From: DATLNF01 sp963765815
GTDB lineage: Bacteria > Actinomycetota > Actinomycetes > BP-191
DNA length: 64,000 nt
Direction: 5' to 3'
NCBI GenBank assembly: GCA_963765815.1
Contig: CAVXXT010000003.1
Span: 496,001 to 560,000, forward strand
How positions within the stretch are numbered: the stretch's first letter is position 1; each line of letters begins with the position of its first letter. Under the pieces are notes generated by a model. The model had not been told where the DNA came from. It ran no database searches and saw only the letters and a list, made by a program, of their open reading frames with translations. This document shows positions 24,368 to 31,897 of the stretch, piece by piece. The position numbers and the translations under genes are program-made.

Positions 24368-27007
24368 ATGTCCGGTACGTCGTTCGCTCGCCCGTTCGCC
24401 CGTCGGATCGCGACCTGCCTCGCCGGCGTCCTGCTGCTGGGCACCCCGGTCGCCGTGGTCACTGCCACGCCCGCGGCGGCAGCGTTGGCCGCGACCGTGA
24501 CCTTGAACTCGGGGCCGAGCGCCGTACTCGGCTCGGCCGGAAACGTGGCGACCTTCACGATCACGAACAACACGAGCGGCCCTGACACGTCGCCCGCGTT
24601 CACCGAGGCGATCCGGCTGCTCGTCTCCTGCGGAGCGCTGCCGGTCAGCATCGTCTGCGGCACGAACGACACCGGTCTGATCCAGCCAAGCGCGACCGGG
24701 ATCGGCTCCGGCTCGTGTGCCGGCATCTCCTTCGCCATCACGCTGAACACCGGCGCCTTGTACGACCTGACACCCGACGCCTACAACGAGATCCCAGCGG
24801 GCGGCACGTGCACGATCAGCTTCACCTACAGCGTGCAGGCGATGCCGACCATCGACGCGGCCCCCGCGGTACCGGGGTCGCAGACCTACCAATCCGCCTC
24901 CGCGGACCTGCGCACGACGCTCGACGGCACGCCTTTCACCGGCACCTCTACGCCGAGTCTTCTCACCATCCTCAAGGCCACCCCGGCCCTCTCGACGACG
25001 TCGTCGGCTGGGTTCGTGATCGGCTCCGGAGGCACTCTGTCGGACACCGCGACGATCACCGGCGGGTTCACCCCGACCGGCACTGTCACGTTCGACCTGT
25101 TCGGCCCGGATGACGCGACCTGCGCCAACCCGGCCGCCTTCACCTCCGCCGCCAACGCGATCGTCGGTGGTACATCGGCCTCAGCCACCTTCGCGCCGAC
25201 GGTTGCGGGCACCTATCGCTGGATCGCCCACTACAGCGGCGACGGCAACAACAACGCGGTCGACGGCGCCTGCAACGACGCGAACGAGTCGGTCGTCGTC
25301 GCTCGGGTCACGCCTACCCTGTCGACCACGGCCTCCGCCGCAGTCTCCGTCGGGGGCAACGTCAGCGACCAGGCGACGCTCTCCGGCGGCTACTTGCCGA
25401 CCGGCACGATCACCTTCAACCTCTACGGGCCGAACGACCCGACCTGCACGAACCCTGCCGCCTTCACCTCGGCCGTTCCCGTCGCGGGCAACGGGGCCTA
25501 CGGCTCGGGCAACTTCGCGCCGGCCAGCGGCGGTGTGTACCGATGGGTCGCGTCGTACGGCGGCGACGCCAACAACAACCCGGCCACCGGCGCCTGCAAC
25601 GACCTCAACGAGTCCGTCTCCGTCTGGCCGGTCATCCGCGTCGCGAAGACGGCGACCCCGCTCGCTCAGGACGAGCCGGGCGGGAGCTTCACGTTCGACA
25701 TCGTCGTCACCAACGACGGGCCGGCCGCCGTCACCATCACGGCCCTGACCGATGACGTCTACGGCAACGTCGGGACCCTGGGGACCTGCACCACCGCCAT
25801 CGGGACCGTGATCCCGGCGTCCGGCGGGACCTACTCGTGCAGCTTCGTCGGCGTGTTCACCGGCAACGCGGGTGATTCTCAGACGGACACCGTGACCGCT
25901 ACGGCGATCGACGCCCTGGCGAACATCGCCACGTCCTCGGACAGCGCCACTGTCACCCTGACCGACGCGCTCCCATCGCTGACGGTCACCAAGACCCCCT
26001 CGCCGAGCAGCCGCTTCGCGCCTGGCGGGCCGGTGACATTCACCGTCAACGTGGCCAACGTCGGCCCCGAGGCGATCACGATCACGACGATCACCGACGA
26101 CGTCTACGGCGACCTGGCGACGCAGGGCACCTGCACGACCGCCGTAGGGACCGTGATCGCCATCAGCGGCACGTACTCCTGCTCGTTCACCCAGAACGTC
26201 ACCGGGGCAGGCGGGTCGACGCACACCGACACGGTCACCGTCACGGCGGTCGACGACGAGGGCAACATCGGGAGCAACTCCGGCTCGGCCACCGTCACGT
26301 TGGCCCTCGACTCGCCGCCGATCCCGCCGACGCCCTCGGTCACTCCGACCGCGAGCCCGACCGGTACCCCGGCACCGACCGCGTCCGGCACACCAGCGCC
26401 CGTCCCGGGCGTGACCTGCACAGACATCGCTGAGGTGGACCTCGGCGCCGACGTCACGCAGATCACCGCGGGCAACACCCCAACCCTGACCGGCATCGTG
26501 CACAACGCGGCCGGGCAGACCTGCGCCGGCGCGTTGATCGTGCTCACCAAGAAGGCGCACGGTGACACGGCGTTCAGCCCGCTCGCGACGATGACGAGTG
26601 ACGCCAACGGCCGGCTCACGCTCGTCGTGCGCCCGATGGTGCTCACGACCTACTCGGCCACCACCCCCGACGGCGTCGACCGCTCGCAGCTGGTCAACAT
26701 CCGCGTCTACATCCGGGTCGTCCTCACCGACCCGCTCGACCCGGTGCCGGCCGGCAGCAGCCGTCCGGTCGTCAACCCGGTCGTCTTCGTCGGCCGGCTA
26801 TCCCCGGCGTACGCCGGAGTCGCGGTCGGCCTCGGCACCTACATCGCCGGCCGCTTCGTGGTGCTCCAGCAGGTCGACACCGACGGCTCCGGCGGCTTCG
26901 CCTTCACCCGCAACCTGCGCTCCGGACCCGGCACCTACGTCGTGTTCACCAGCGCACACGGCGGCAACGACAAGGGCGCCAAGTCGGTGGCGCTGGAGGT
27001 CACGTAG
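24368..27007 (+). CDS. Secreted Ig-like/DUF11 repeat protein, 879 aa
   Basis: ATG 24368 starts a signal peptide (RRIATCLAGVLLLGTPVAVV, cleavage near AAA). Order after it: an N-terminal Cys-containing domain; two bacterial Ig-like repeats (TGTVTFDLFGPDDATC to YRWIAHYSGDGNNN, and TGTITFNLYGPNDPTC to YRWVASYGGDANNN); two DUF11-type repeats (RVAKTATPLAQDEPGGSFTF and TVTKTPSPSSRFAPGGPVTF); a Pro/Thr/Ser linker; and the C-terminal domain shared with 16964..18640, ending VFTSAHGGNDKGAKSVALEVT. No sorting signal. A surface or matrix role is likely. A very strong terminator follows. Confidence 0.82.
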   Translation: MSGTSFARPFARRIATCLAGVLLLGTPVAVVTATPAAAALAATVTLNSGPSAVLGSAGNVATFTITNNTSGPDTSPAFTEAIRLLVSCGALPVSIVCGTNDTGLIQPSATGIGSGSCAGISFAITLNTGALYDLTPDAYNEIPAGGTCTISFTYSVQAMPTIDAAPAVPGSQTYQSASADLRTTLDGTPFTGTSTPSLLTILKATPALSTTSSAGFVIGSGGTLSDTATITGGFTPTGTVTFDLFGPDDATCANPAAFTSAANAIVGGTSASATFAPTVAGTYRWIAHYSGDGNNNAVDGACNDANESVVVARVTPTLSTTASAAVSVGGNVSDQATLSGGYLPTGTITFNLYGPNDPTCTNPAAFTSAVPVAGNGAYGSGNFAPASGGVYRWVASYGGDANNNPATGACNDLNESVSVWPVIRVAKTATPLAQDEPGGSFTFDIVVTNDGPAAVTITALTDDVYGNVGTLGTCTTAIGTVIPASGGTYSCSFVGVFTGNAGDSQTDTVTATAIDALANIATSSDSATVTLTDALPSLTVTKTPSPSSRFAPGGPVTFTVNVANVGPEAITITTITDDVYGDLATQGTCTTAVGTVIAISGTYSCSFTQNVTGAGGSTHTDTVTVTAVDDEGNIGSNSGSATVTLALDSPPIPPTPSVTPTASPTGTPAPTASGTPAPVPGVTCTDIAEVDLGADVTQITAGNTPTLTGIVHNAAGQTCAGALIVLTKKAHGDTAFSPLATMTSDANGRLTLVVRPMVLTTYSATTPDGVDRSQLVNIRVYIRVVLTDPLDPVPAGSSRPVVNPVVFVGRLSPAYAGVAVGLGTYIAGRFVVLQQVDTDGSGGFAFTRNLRSGPGTYVVFTSAHGGNDKGAKSVALEVT

Positions 27008-27025
27008 CGTCGCCCCTCCTGAACA

Positions 27026-27063
27026 GGAAGACGGCCGGTGAGATCGCTCACCGGCCGTCTTCC
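27026..27063 (+). terminator. Perfect 17-bp hairpin terminator
   Basis: GGAAGACGGCCGGTGAG (27026-27042) pairs perfectly with CTCACCGGCCGTCTTCC (27047-27063) around the loop ATCG, followed by TTGCTGCT. It lies 19 bp after the stop of the Ig-like protein gene and before the protease gene, consistent with factor-independent termination. Confidence 0.9.
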
Positions 27064-27159
27064 TTGCTGCTGTGGCGGAAAGGGGACGCAAGCCTGGCGC
27101 GAGGGTTGGCCCCCTGGCGCGTTGTACAGGGCGACCACCTCCTACGGACAGGACCGTCC

Positions 27160-27930
27160 ATGCGCCTGCGTCAGCTCGCGTCCGTCGTCGCTACGACCGC
27201 CCTCGCCTGCGCCGCCGGCATCATGTCGGCCACCCCCTCCACCGCCATCGTCAACGGCACCGCCGCCCCGCAGGGCGCGTTCCCGTTCATGGCGTCACTG
27301 CAGGACGGCACCGGCTTCGCCTTCTGCGGCGGCAGCGTCATCTCCAGCGGCTGGGTGCTCACCGCGGCCCACTGCGTCGCCGACGGCAGCGCGGCCGACC
27401 TCTACGTCGTCACGGGGACGACCGACCTGGCCGCAAACCCGGCGTCGAAGCAGACCATCAAGGTCGCGAGCGTCACGGTGCACCCGGCATACGAGAACAG
27501 CACCCACGACGTGGCGCTGCTGCGCCTCTCGGTCCCGACCACCGCGCCGGCGATCCGCCTCGCCACCCTTGCCGACGACGCGCTCGAGACTCCCGGCACC
27601 AAGGTGACCGTCGCGGGTTGGGGCGACCAGACCCCGACGCTCGGCCTCAACTCCACGACCAAGCTGCGCAGCGTCGACCTCAACGTCGTCTCCGACTCGG
27701 AGTGCGGGCAGACCAACTTCGGCTTCGACGCCGCGACCGGCGTGTGCGCCGCGGCGCTGGCCAAGGACTCCTGCCAGGGCGACTCCGGTGGGCCGCTGTT
27801 CACCAACGGCGTGCAGGTCGGCGTCGTGAGCTATGGCCAGAGCTGTGCGCTGCCGAAGTTCCCCGGCGTCTACAGCGAGGTCAACAACAACGCGATCCGC
27901 AGCTTCATCAGCTCGACCGCGGGGGTCTGA
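27160..27930 (+). CDS. Secreted trypsin-like serine protease (S1 family)
   Basis: 256 residues. ATG 27160 gives a signal peptide (RLRQLASVVATTALACAAG). The catalytic triad is complete: His in LTAAHC, Asp in THDVALLRL and Ser in SCQGDSGGP. The residue six before the Ser is Asp (KDSCQGDSGG), predicting trypsin-like cleavage after Arg/Lys. IVNGT, the activated N-terminus of S1 enzymes, follows the predicted signal cleavage (ATPSTA) almost directly, so there is little or no propeptide. Three Cys pairs fit the usual disulfides. No C-terminal anchor. Confidence 0.93.
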   Translation: MRLRQLASVVATTALACAAGIMSATPSTAIVNGTAAPQGAFPFMASLQDGTGFAFCGGSVISSGWVLTAAHCVADGSAADLYVVTGTTDLAANPASKQTIKVASVTVHPAYENSTHDVALLRLSVPTTAPAIRLATLADDALETPGTKVTVAGWGDQTPTLGLNSTTKLRSVDLNVVSDSECGQTNFGFDAATGVCAAALAKDSCQGDSGGPLFTNGVQVGVVSYGQSCALPKFPGVYSEVNNNAIRSFISSTAGV

Positions 27931-28021
27931 CCGCCGCACACGATCAACCCGGCGAGTCGGCCGGCTGGACCGGGGCTGGGCCCGGGACAGCCGGCCGATC
28001 CGTGTCCCGCGCCGTCGAACG

Positions 28022-28292
28022 TCAGGCGATCCGGAGGAACATCTTCTCCACGTCGGCGAGCGCGTATCCCTCGGCCGACCGCGCGCTCGGGCTGGTTGAG
28101 GCAGTACACGAGCCCGGATGCGACGAGCTTGAAGCCGGTCTGGTCGAGTGCCGTGCTCGCTGCGGAGATCTGGGTCACGACGTCACGGCACTCCCTGCCG
28201 TCCACGAGCATCTGCTGGATGCCGCGCACCTGCCCCTCGATACGGCGAAGCCGCTTCAGCAGGTCGTCGACAGTGTCCTCGGGAAGCTGCAC
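28022..28292 (-). CDS. CsoR/CstR-family repressor, probably persulfide-sensing (one frame break)
   Basis: DUF156-type all-helical DNA-binding protein, 89 residues after correction. GTG 28292 follows AGGAAGGA. DDLLKRLRRIEGQVRGIQQML is the first helix pair. Cys in GRECRDVVTQISA and Cys in ASGLVYCL match the two sensor thiols. The His that completes the Cu(I) site in CsoR (four residues before the second Cys) is Gly here, which argues for CstR-like persulfide sensing over copper. The frame shifts near 28073; past it the expected GYALADVEKMFLRIA tail continues. The neighbouring sulfur genes and operator support the role. Confidence 0.8.
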
Positions 28293-28343
28293 GACGGGGT
28301 CCTTCCTGATGGCCGCGGCGTGCCCGCGGACCGTCTGGAGAAT

Positions 28344-28359
28344 ATACCCCATGGGGTAT
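28344..28359. promoter_or_regulatory. CstR/CsoR-type operator, perfect 16-bp palindrome
   Basis: ATACCCCATGGGGTAT at 28344-28359 is a perfect palindrome with the C4/G4 tracts flanked by A/T that CstR/CsoR-family repressors bind. It lies between the repressor gene (start 28292) and the rhodanese operon (start 28406), so one bound tetramer could control both directions. Confidence 0.85.
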
Positions 28360-28405
28360 GTGTTGTACGGTGCATCCACCCCAGACACCGCCCCGGAGGC
28401 GCCCT

Positions 28406-28750
28406 GTGTTCCGACTTGCCCGCTCGTCCGATCCCCGCCCGGAAGCCGTCGCCGAGCTGCGCGCCGGCGGTGCAGTGCTCGTCGACGTGCGAGACGACCA
28501 CGAATGGGTCGCCGGCCACGCTCCCGACGCGCACCACATCCCGCTGCACTCCCTCGATCGACAGCTGGCGCAGCTGAGCGGACGAACGATCCTCACGATC
28601 TGCCGGAGCGGCATGCGCTCGAAGAAGGCCGCTCGCGCTCTCTCGGCCGCCGGCGTCGACGCGCACAGCGTCGCCGGCGGGATGGCCGCCTGGTCCGCGG
28701 CCGGGCTGCCGGTGGTCCGGGCAGACGGCTCGAGCGGTGTTGTGCTGTGA
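28406..28750 (+). CDS. Single-domain rhodanese (sulfurtransferase)
   Basis: 114 residues. GTG 28406 follows GGAGG at 6 bp, which selects it over in-frame codons upstream that would sit on the operator. Fold blocks: AVLVDVRDDHEWVAGHAPDAHHIPL, TILTICRSGMRSKKAARAL with the persulfide-forming Cys in ICRSGMRS, and VAGGMAAWSAAGLPV. It should move sulfane sulfur between thiols and the dioxygenase encoded next. The stop overlaps the next start (GTGA). First gene of the repressor-controlled operon. Confidence 0.92.
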   Translation: MFRLARSSDPRPEAVAELRAGGAVLVDVRDDHEWVAGHAPDAHHIPLHSLDRQLAQLSGRTILTICRSGMRSKKAARALSAAGVDAHSVAGGMAAWSAAGLPVVRADGSSGVVL

Positions 28751-30156
28751 CAGCCGCGCCGGGCGTTCACCCGGTCGCGACCGGCGTCGATGTCGTCGTG
28801 GTCGAGACCCCGTCGCTGGGTGACCGCAGCTACCTGCTCGTCTCCGGCGCCACAGCAGCGGTCATCGACCCGCAGCGGGATGTCGACCGGATCGAGCAGG
28901 TGGTGCACGATCGCGGCCTGACCCTGAGCCTCGTGCTCGAGACGCACGTGCACAACGACTACGTGTCCGGCGGGCTGGAGCTCGCCCGGCGGTGGGATGC
29001 GGAGTACGTCGTGCCGGGTCACGGCCTCCGGGTCGAGCGCACCCAGCCGCGCGACGGCGACCTGCTCGCCGTGGGCGATGCCGTCGTCCGCGCCGTGCAC
29101 ACCCCGGGGCACACCCCCGACCACATGTCCTACGTCGTGTCGGACGGCGCCGAGCCGCTCGCGGTGTTCACCGGCGGCTCGATGCTCTTCGGGACCGTGG
29201 GCCGCACGGATCTCCTCGGCGCCGACCTCGCCGACCAGCTCACCCGCGCGCAGCACCGGTCGGCCCGCCGGCTCGCCGAGGAGCTCCCGCAAGCCACCGC
29301 GGTGCTGCCCACCCACGGCTTCGGCAGCTTCTGCTCGTCCGCCGCGACGAGCGGCGCCACGCGGAGCACGATCGCCGACGAGCGCCGGACCAACCTCGCG
29401 CTGACCGAGCCCGACGTGGACACGTTCGTGTCCGCCCTGCTCGACGGGCTCACGGCGTACCCGACGTACTACCGGCACATGGCGACGCTCAACACGAGCG
29501 GTCCGGCCGCGGTCGACCTGTCCCCCGCACCCGGCGTCGACGCGGTGGCGATCGGCCGCAGGATCGCGGCCGGCGAGTGGGTGGTCGACCTGCGCTCACG
29601 CACCGCCTACGCGCACGGCCACCTCACCGGGACCGTCAACCTCGAGGTCGGGGACTCGTTCGCGACCTATCTGGGCTGGACGCTGCCGTGGGGCACGCCG
29701 GTGACCCTCGTCTCCAACGAAGCGGCCGACGTCGCGGAGGCGCAGCGGCAGATGGTCCGGATCGGCATCGATCGTCCGGCGGGCGCCGCGTCCGGCGGCG
29801 TCGAGTCGTGGGCGGACGGCGGCGAGCTCACGTCGTACCTCTCAGTGAAGTTCCCGGAGCTGGCCCGCGCGAGGACCGAACCGGGCGTCGTGATCCTCGA
29901 CGTGCGCCGGGACGACGAGTGGGCCGCCGGCCACATCGACGGCGCCACGCACATCCCGCTGCATGACCTCGAGGCGCGCGTCGACGAGGTGCCACCCGGG
30001 ACCGTGTGGGTGCACTGCGGGTCCGGCTATCGGGCCGCGGTCGCCGCGTCCCTCCTCGACCGCGCAGGACGCTCGGTGGTCGCGGTCGACGACGACTGGG
30101 ACGCCGCCGCGCGCTGTCCGGATCTCCCCCTCAGCGGAAGGGCCGACCGCAGGTGA
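28747..30156 (+). CDS. MBL-fold persulfide-dioxygenase-like protein fused to rhodanese domains
   Basis: 469 residues. An N-terminal metallo-beta-lactamase domain with LETHVHNDYVSGG (about residues 57-69), HTPGHTPDHMSYV and VLPTHGFGSFC, followed by a degenerate rhodanese repeat without Cys (VVDLRSRTAYAHGHLTG) and an active C-terminal rhodanese (VILDVRRDDEWAAGHIDGA, WVHCGSGYRAAVAA). This is the layout of CstB/ETHE1-rhodanese fusions that oxidise glutathione- or CoA-type persulfides to sulfite or thiosulfate. Unusually, the iron-ligand Asp of the FTGD motif is Gly (FTGGSMLFGTVGRTD). Translationally coupled to the rhodanese gene. Confidence 0.88.
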   Translation: MTAAPGVHPVATGVDVVVVETPSLGDRSYLLVSGATAAVIDPQRDVDRIEQVVHDRGLTLSLVLETHVHNDYVSGGLELARRWDAEYVVPGHGLRVERTQPRDGDLLAVGDAVVRAVHTPGHTPDHMSYVVSDGAEPLAVFTGGSMLFGTVGRTDLLGADLADQLTRAQHRSARRLAEELPQATAVLPTHGFGSFCSSAATSGATRSTIADERRTNLALTEPDVDTFVSALLDGLTAYPTYYRHMATLNTSGPAAVDLSPAPGVDAVAIGRRIAAGEWVVDLRSRTAYAHGHLTGTVNLEVGDSFATYLGWTLPWGTPVTLVSNEAADVAEAQRQMVRIGIDRPAGAASGGVESWADGGELTSYLSVKFPELARARTEPGVVILDVRRDDEWAAGHIDGATHIPLHDLEARVDEVPPGTVWVHCGSGYRAAVAASLLDRAGRSVVAVDDDWDAAARCPDLPLSGRADRR

Positions 30157-30169
30157 CCGCGGTCGCCGG

Positions 30170-30979
30170 ATGACCGCCCGGCTCGCCCTGCTCTCACCGC
30201 TGGGTGCGCTGGTCGGGCTGACGCTCGGGGCGCTGGGTGGCGGCGGGTCGATCCTCACCGTGCCACTGCTGGTCTACGTCGCGGGCCAGCAGCCCGCGGA
30301 GGCGACGACGTCGTCGCTTGTCGTCGTGGGGATCGCCGCGGCGACGGCGGCGGTCCGGCACTGGCAGCGTGGCCGGGTCCGCATCGGTCTCGGCCTGATG
30401 TTCGGAGCGGCCGGGATCGGCGGGTCGGTCGGTGGGTCTGCGCTCAACCGGCACCTCGACGACGACGTACTCCTGCTCGCGTTCGCCGGGCTGATCCTCG
30501 TCGCGGCATGGCGGATCGCGGTCGGCTGCCCCTCCTGCACGCGAGCCGGGGAGTCGGCCGCCGTCGCGACCGAGGGCGACGCCGCGCCGGCCGCTTCGGC
30601 TCGCGTCGCCCGGCTGGCAGTGTTGCTCGCCGCGGGGACGGCGGTGGGCTTCCTGACCGGACTGTTCGGCGTCGGCGGCGGCTTCGTCGTCGTCCCGGTG
30701 CTCGCGCTCGTCGTCGGCCTGCGCATGCCCGACGCGATCGGGACGTCGCTCTTGGTCATCGCGGTGAACGCCGCGGTGTCGCTCGCCCTGCGGGTCGGCG
30801 ACGGCGGGATCGACTGGCCGACGACCGTCGTGTTCGCCGGGGCCGCGGTCGTCGGCTCCGGCTTCGGCGAGCGGGTGGCCGACCGGGTGTCACCTGCCAC
30901 GTTGCAGCGCGCCTTCGCCGCGATGCTCGTGATCGTGGCCGGCTACGTCGGCATCAGCGCCGGGCTCGCGCTGACCTGA
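30170..30979 (+). CDS. Full-length TauE/SafE sulfite/thiosulfate exporter
   Basis: 269 residues with two repeats of the family hallmark: LGALGGGGSILTVPLLVYV near the N-terminus and LTGLFGVGGGFVVVPVLALVV in the second half, about eight membrane spans in all, separated by a soluble loop (CPSCTRAGESAAVATEGD) with a CxxC. ATG 30170 lies 14 bp after the dioxygenase fusion. As the last gene of the CstR-type operon it most likely exports the sulfite or thiosulfate formed by the upstream enzymes. Convergent with 30983..31897. Confidence 0.9.
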   Translation: MTARLALLSPLGALVGLTLGALGGGGSILTVPLLVYVAGQQPAEATTSSLVVVGIAAATAAVRHWQRGRVRIGLGLMFGAAGIGGSVGGSALNRHLDDDVLLLAFAGLILVAAWRIAVGCPSCTRAGESAAVATEGDAAPAASARVARLAVLLAAGTAVGFLTGLFGVGGGFVVVPVLALVVGLRMPDAIGTSLLVIAVNAAVSLALRVGDGGIDWPTTVVFAGAAVVGSGFGERVADRVSPATLQRAFAAMLVIVAGYVGISAGLALT

Positions 30980-30982
30980 CGC

Positions 30983-31897
30983 CTAGGTCGCGCGGAGGAA
31001 GTCCGCGATCGCGGGTACGACGACGTCGGGCGCCTCTTCCACCGGGAAGTGGCCGACGCCCGGCAGCGACAGCATCGACGCGCTCGGCCCGAGGTCGCGT
31101 ACGACGGCCTCGCCGTCGGACAGCGCGATCACCGGGTCGGCCGCACCCCACACGACGAGTGACCGCTCGGCGTGCACCTTGGTGGGCGGTGCCTCGCGCT
31201 TGTCGCCACCGCCGACGCTGCTCGCCATCGCGAGCAGCCGCGGCCGGGTCGTCGCGCGGTAGTAGGCGAGCATCGCGTCGACGCGGGCCGGCTCGGCGTA
31301 GCTCGCGACGTAGTGATCGCGGGCCGCCGTCGCCATCGGTGCGTCGGACTTCCACGCGTAGTCGATCATCGACGAGACGACGCGCTCCCCCGCCAGCCGG
31401 AACGTCACCTCGGGCAGCACCGGCAGCGAGAAGAACGGGACATGGAAGGCGCGCAGCAGGTTCATCTGCCGGTAGGGGCCGGCGACGTCGACGACGCGGC
31501 GGACCAGCTCGGGCCGCGCACCGGCCAGGGCCAGCGCGAGCGACCCGCCCCAGTCGTGACCGACGACGTCGACCGGACCGTCGACCTCATGCAGGACGAG
31601 CGCGGCGAGCTCGGCGACGACCGACGGCACGTCGTACGGATCGCGGGCCTCGGACAGCCCGAGGCCCTTGAGGTCGGGCGCGATGACGACTCGGTCGCTC
31701 GCGAGCTCTGGCAGCAGCCGGGCCCACACCGCGGCGGTCTGCGGCACGCCGTGCAGCAGCAGCACCGGGGTGCTCTTGGTCTTCTTCGACGGGCCGGCGC
31801 GGTGGACGTGGAAGCGGACGCCCTCGACCGCGACGTAGCGCGAGTCGGCGCCGGCGATCTGCGGACGTCCGGCGGGCCAGGTCGAGGAGCTCGTCAC
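30983..31897 (-). CDS. Alpha/beta hydrolase, epoxide-hydrolase/haloalkane-dehalogenase type
   Basis: 304 residues. The oxyanion motif LLLHGVPQTAAVW, the nucleophile elbow VGHDWGGSLAL with Asp as nucleophile (as in epoxide hydrolases and dehalogenases, not Ser), a helical cap domain, then Asp in VVWGAADPVIAL and His in PGVGHFPVEEAP complete the triad. YYRATTRPRLLAM is in the cap region. The Asp nucleophile supports hydrolysis of epoxides or C-halogen bonds; substrate unknown. GTG start at 31897 overlaps the glnE stop (GTGA), so it is expressed downstream of glnE. Confidence 0.88.
   Translation of the reverse strand: MTSSSTWPAGRPQIAGADSRYVAVEGVRFHVHRAGPSKKTKSTPVLLLHGVPQTAAVWARLLPELASDRVVIAPDLKGLGLSEARDPYDVPSVVAELAALVLHEVDGPVDVVGHDWGGSLALALAGARPELVRRVVDVAGPYRQMNLLRAFHVPFFSLPVLPEVTFRLAGERVVSSMIDYAWKSDAPMATAARDHYVASYAEPARVDAMLAYYRATTRPRLLAMASSVGGGDKREAPPTKVHAERSLVVWGAADPVIALSDGEAVVRDLGPSASMLSLPGVGHFPVEEAPDVVVPAIADFLRAT

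Noticed and set aside
28344..28359. Copper-responsive CsoR operator
   Set aside because: The operator shape alone cannot distinguish, but the repressor lacks the copper-site His and the operon contains only sulfur genes.
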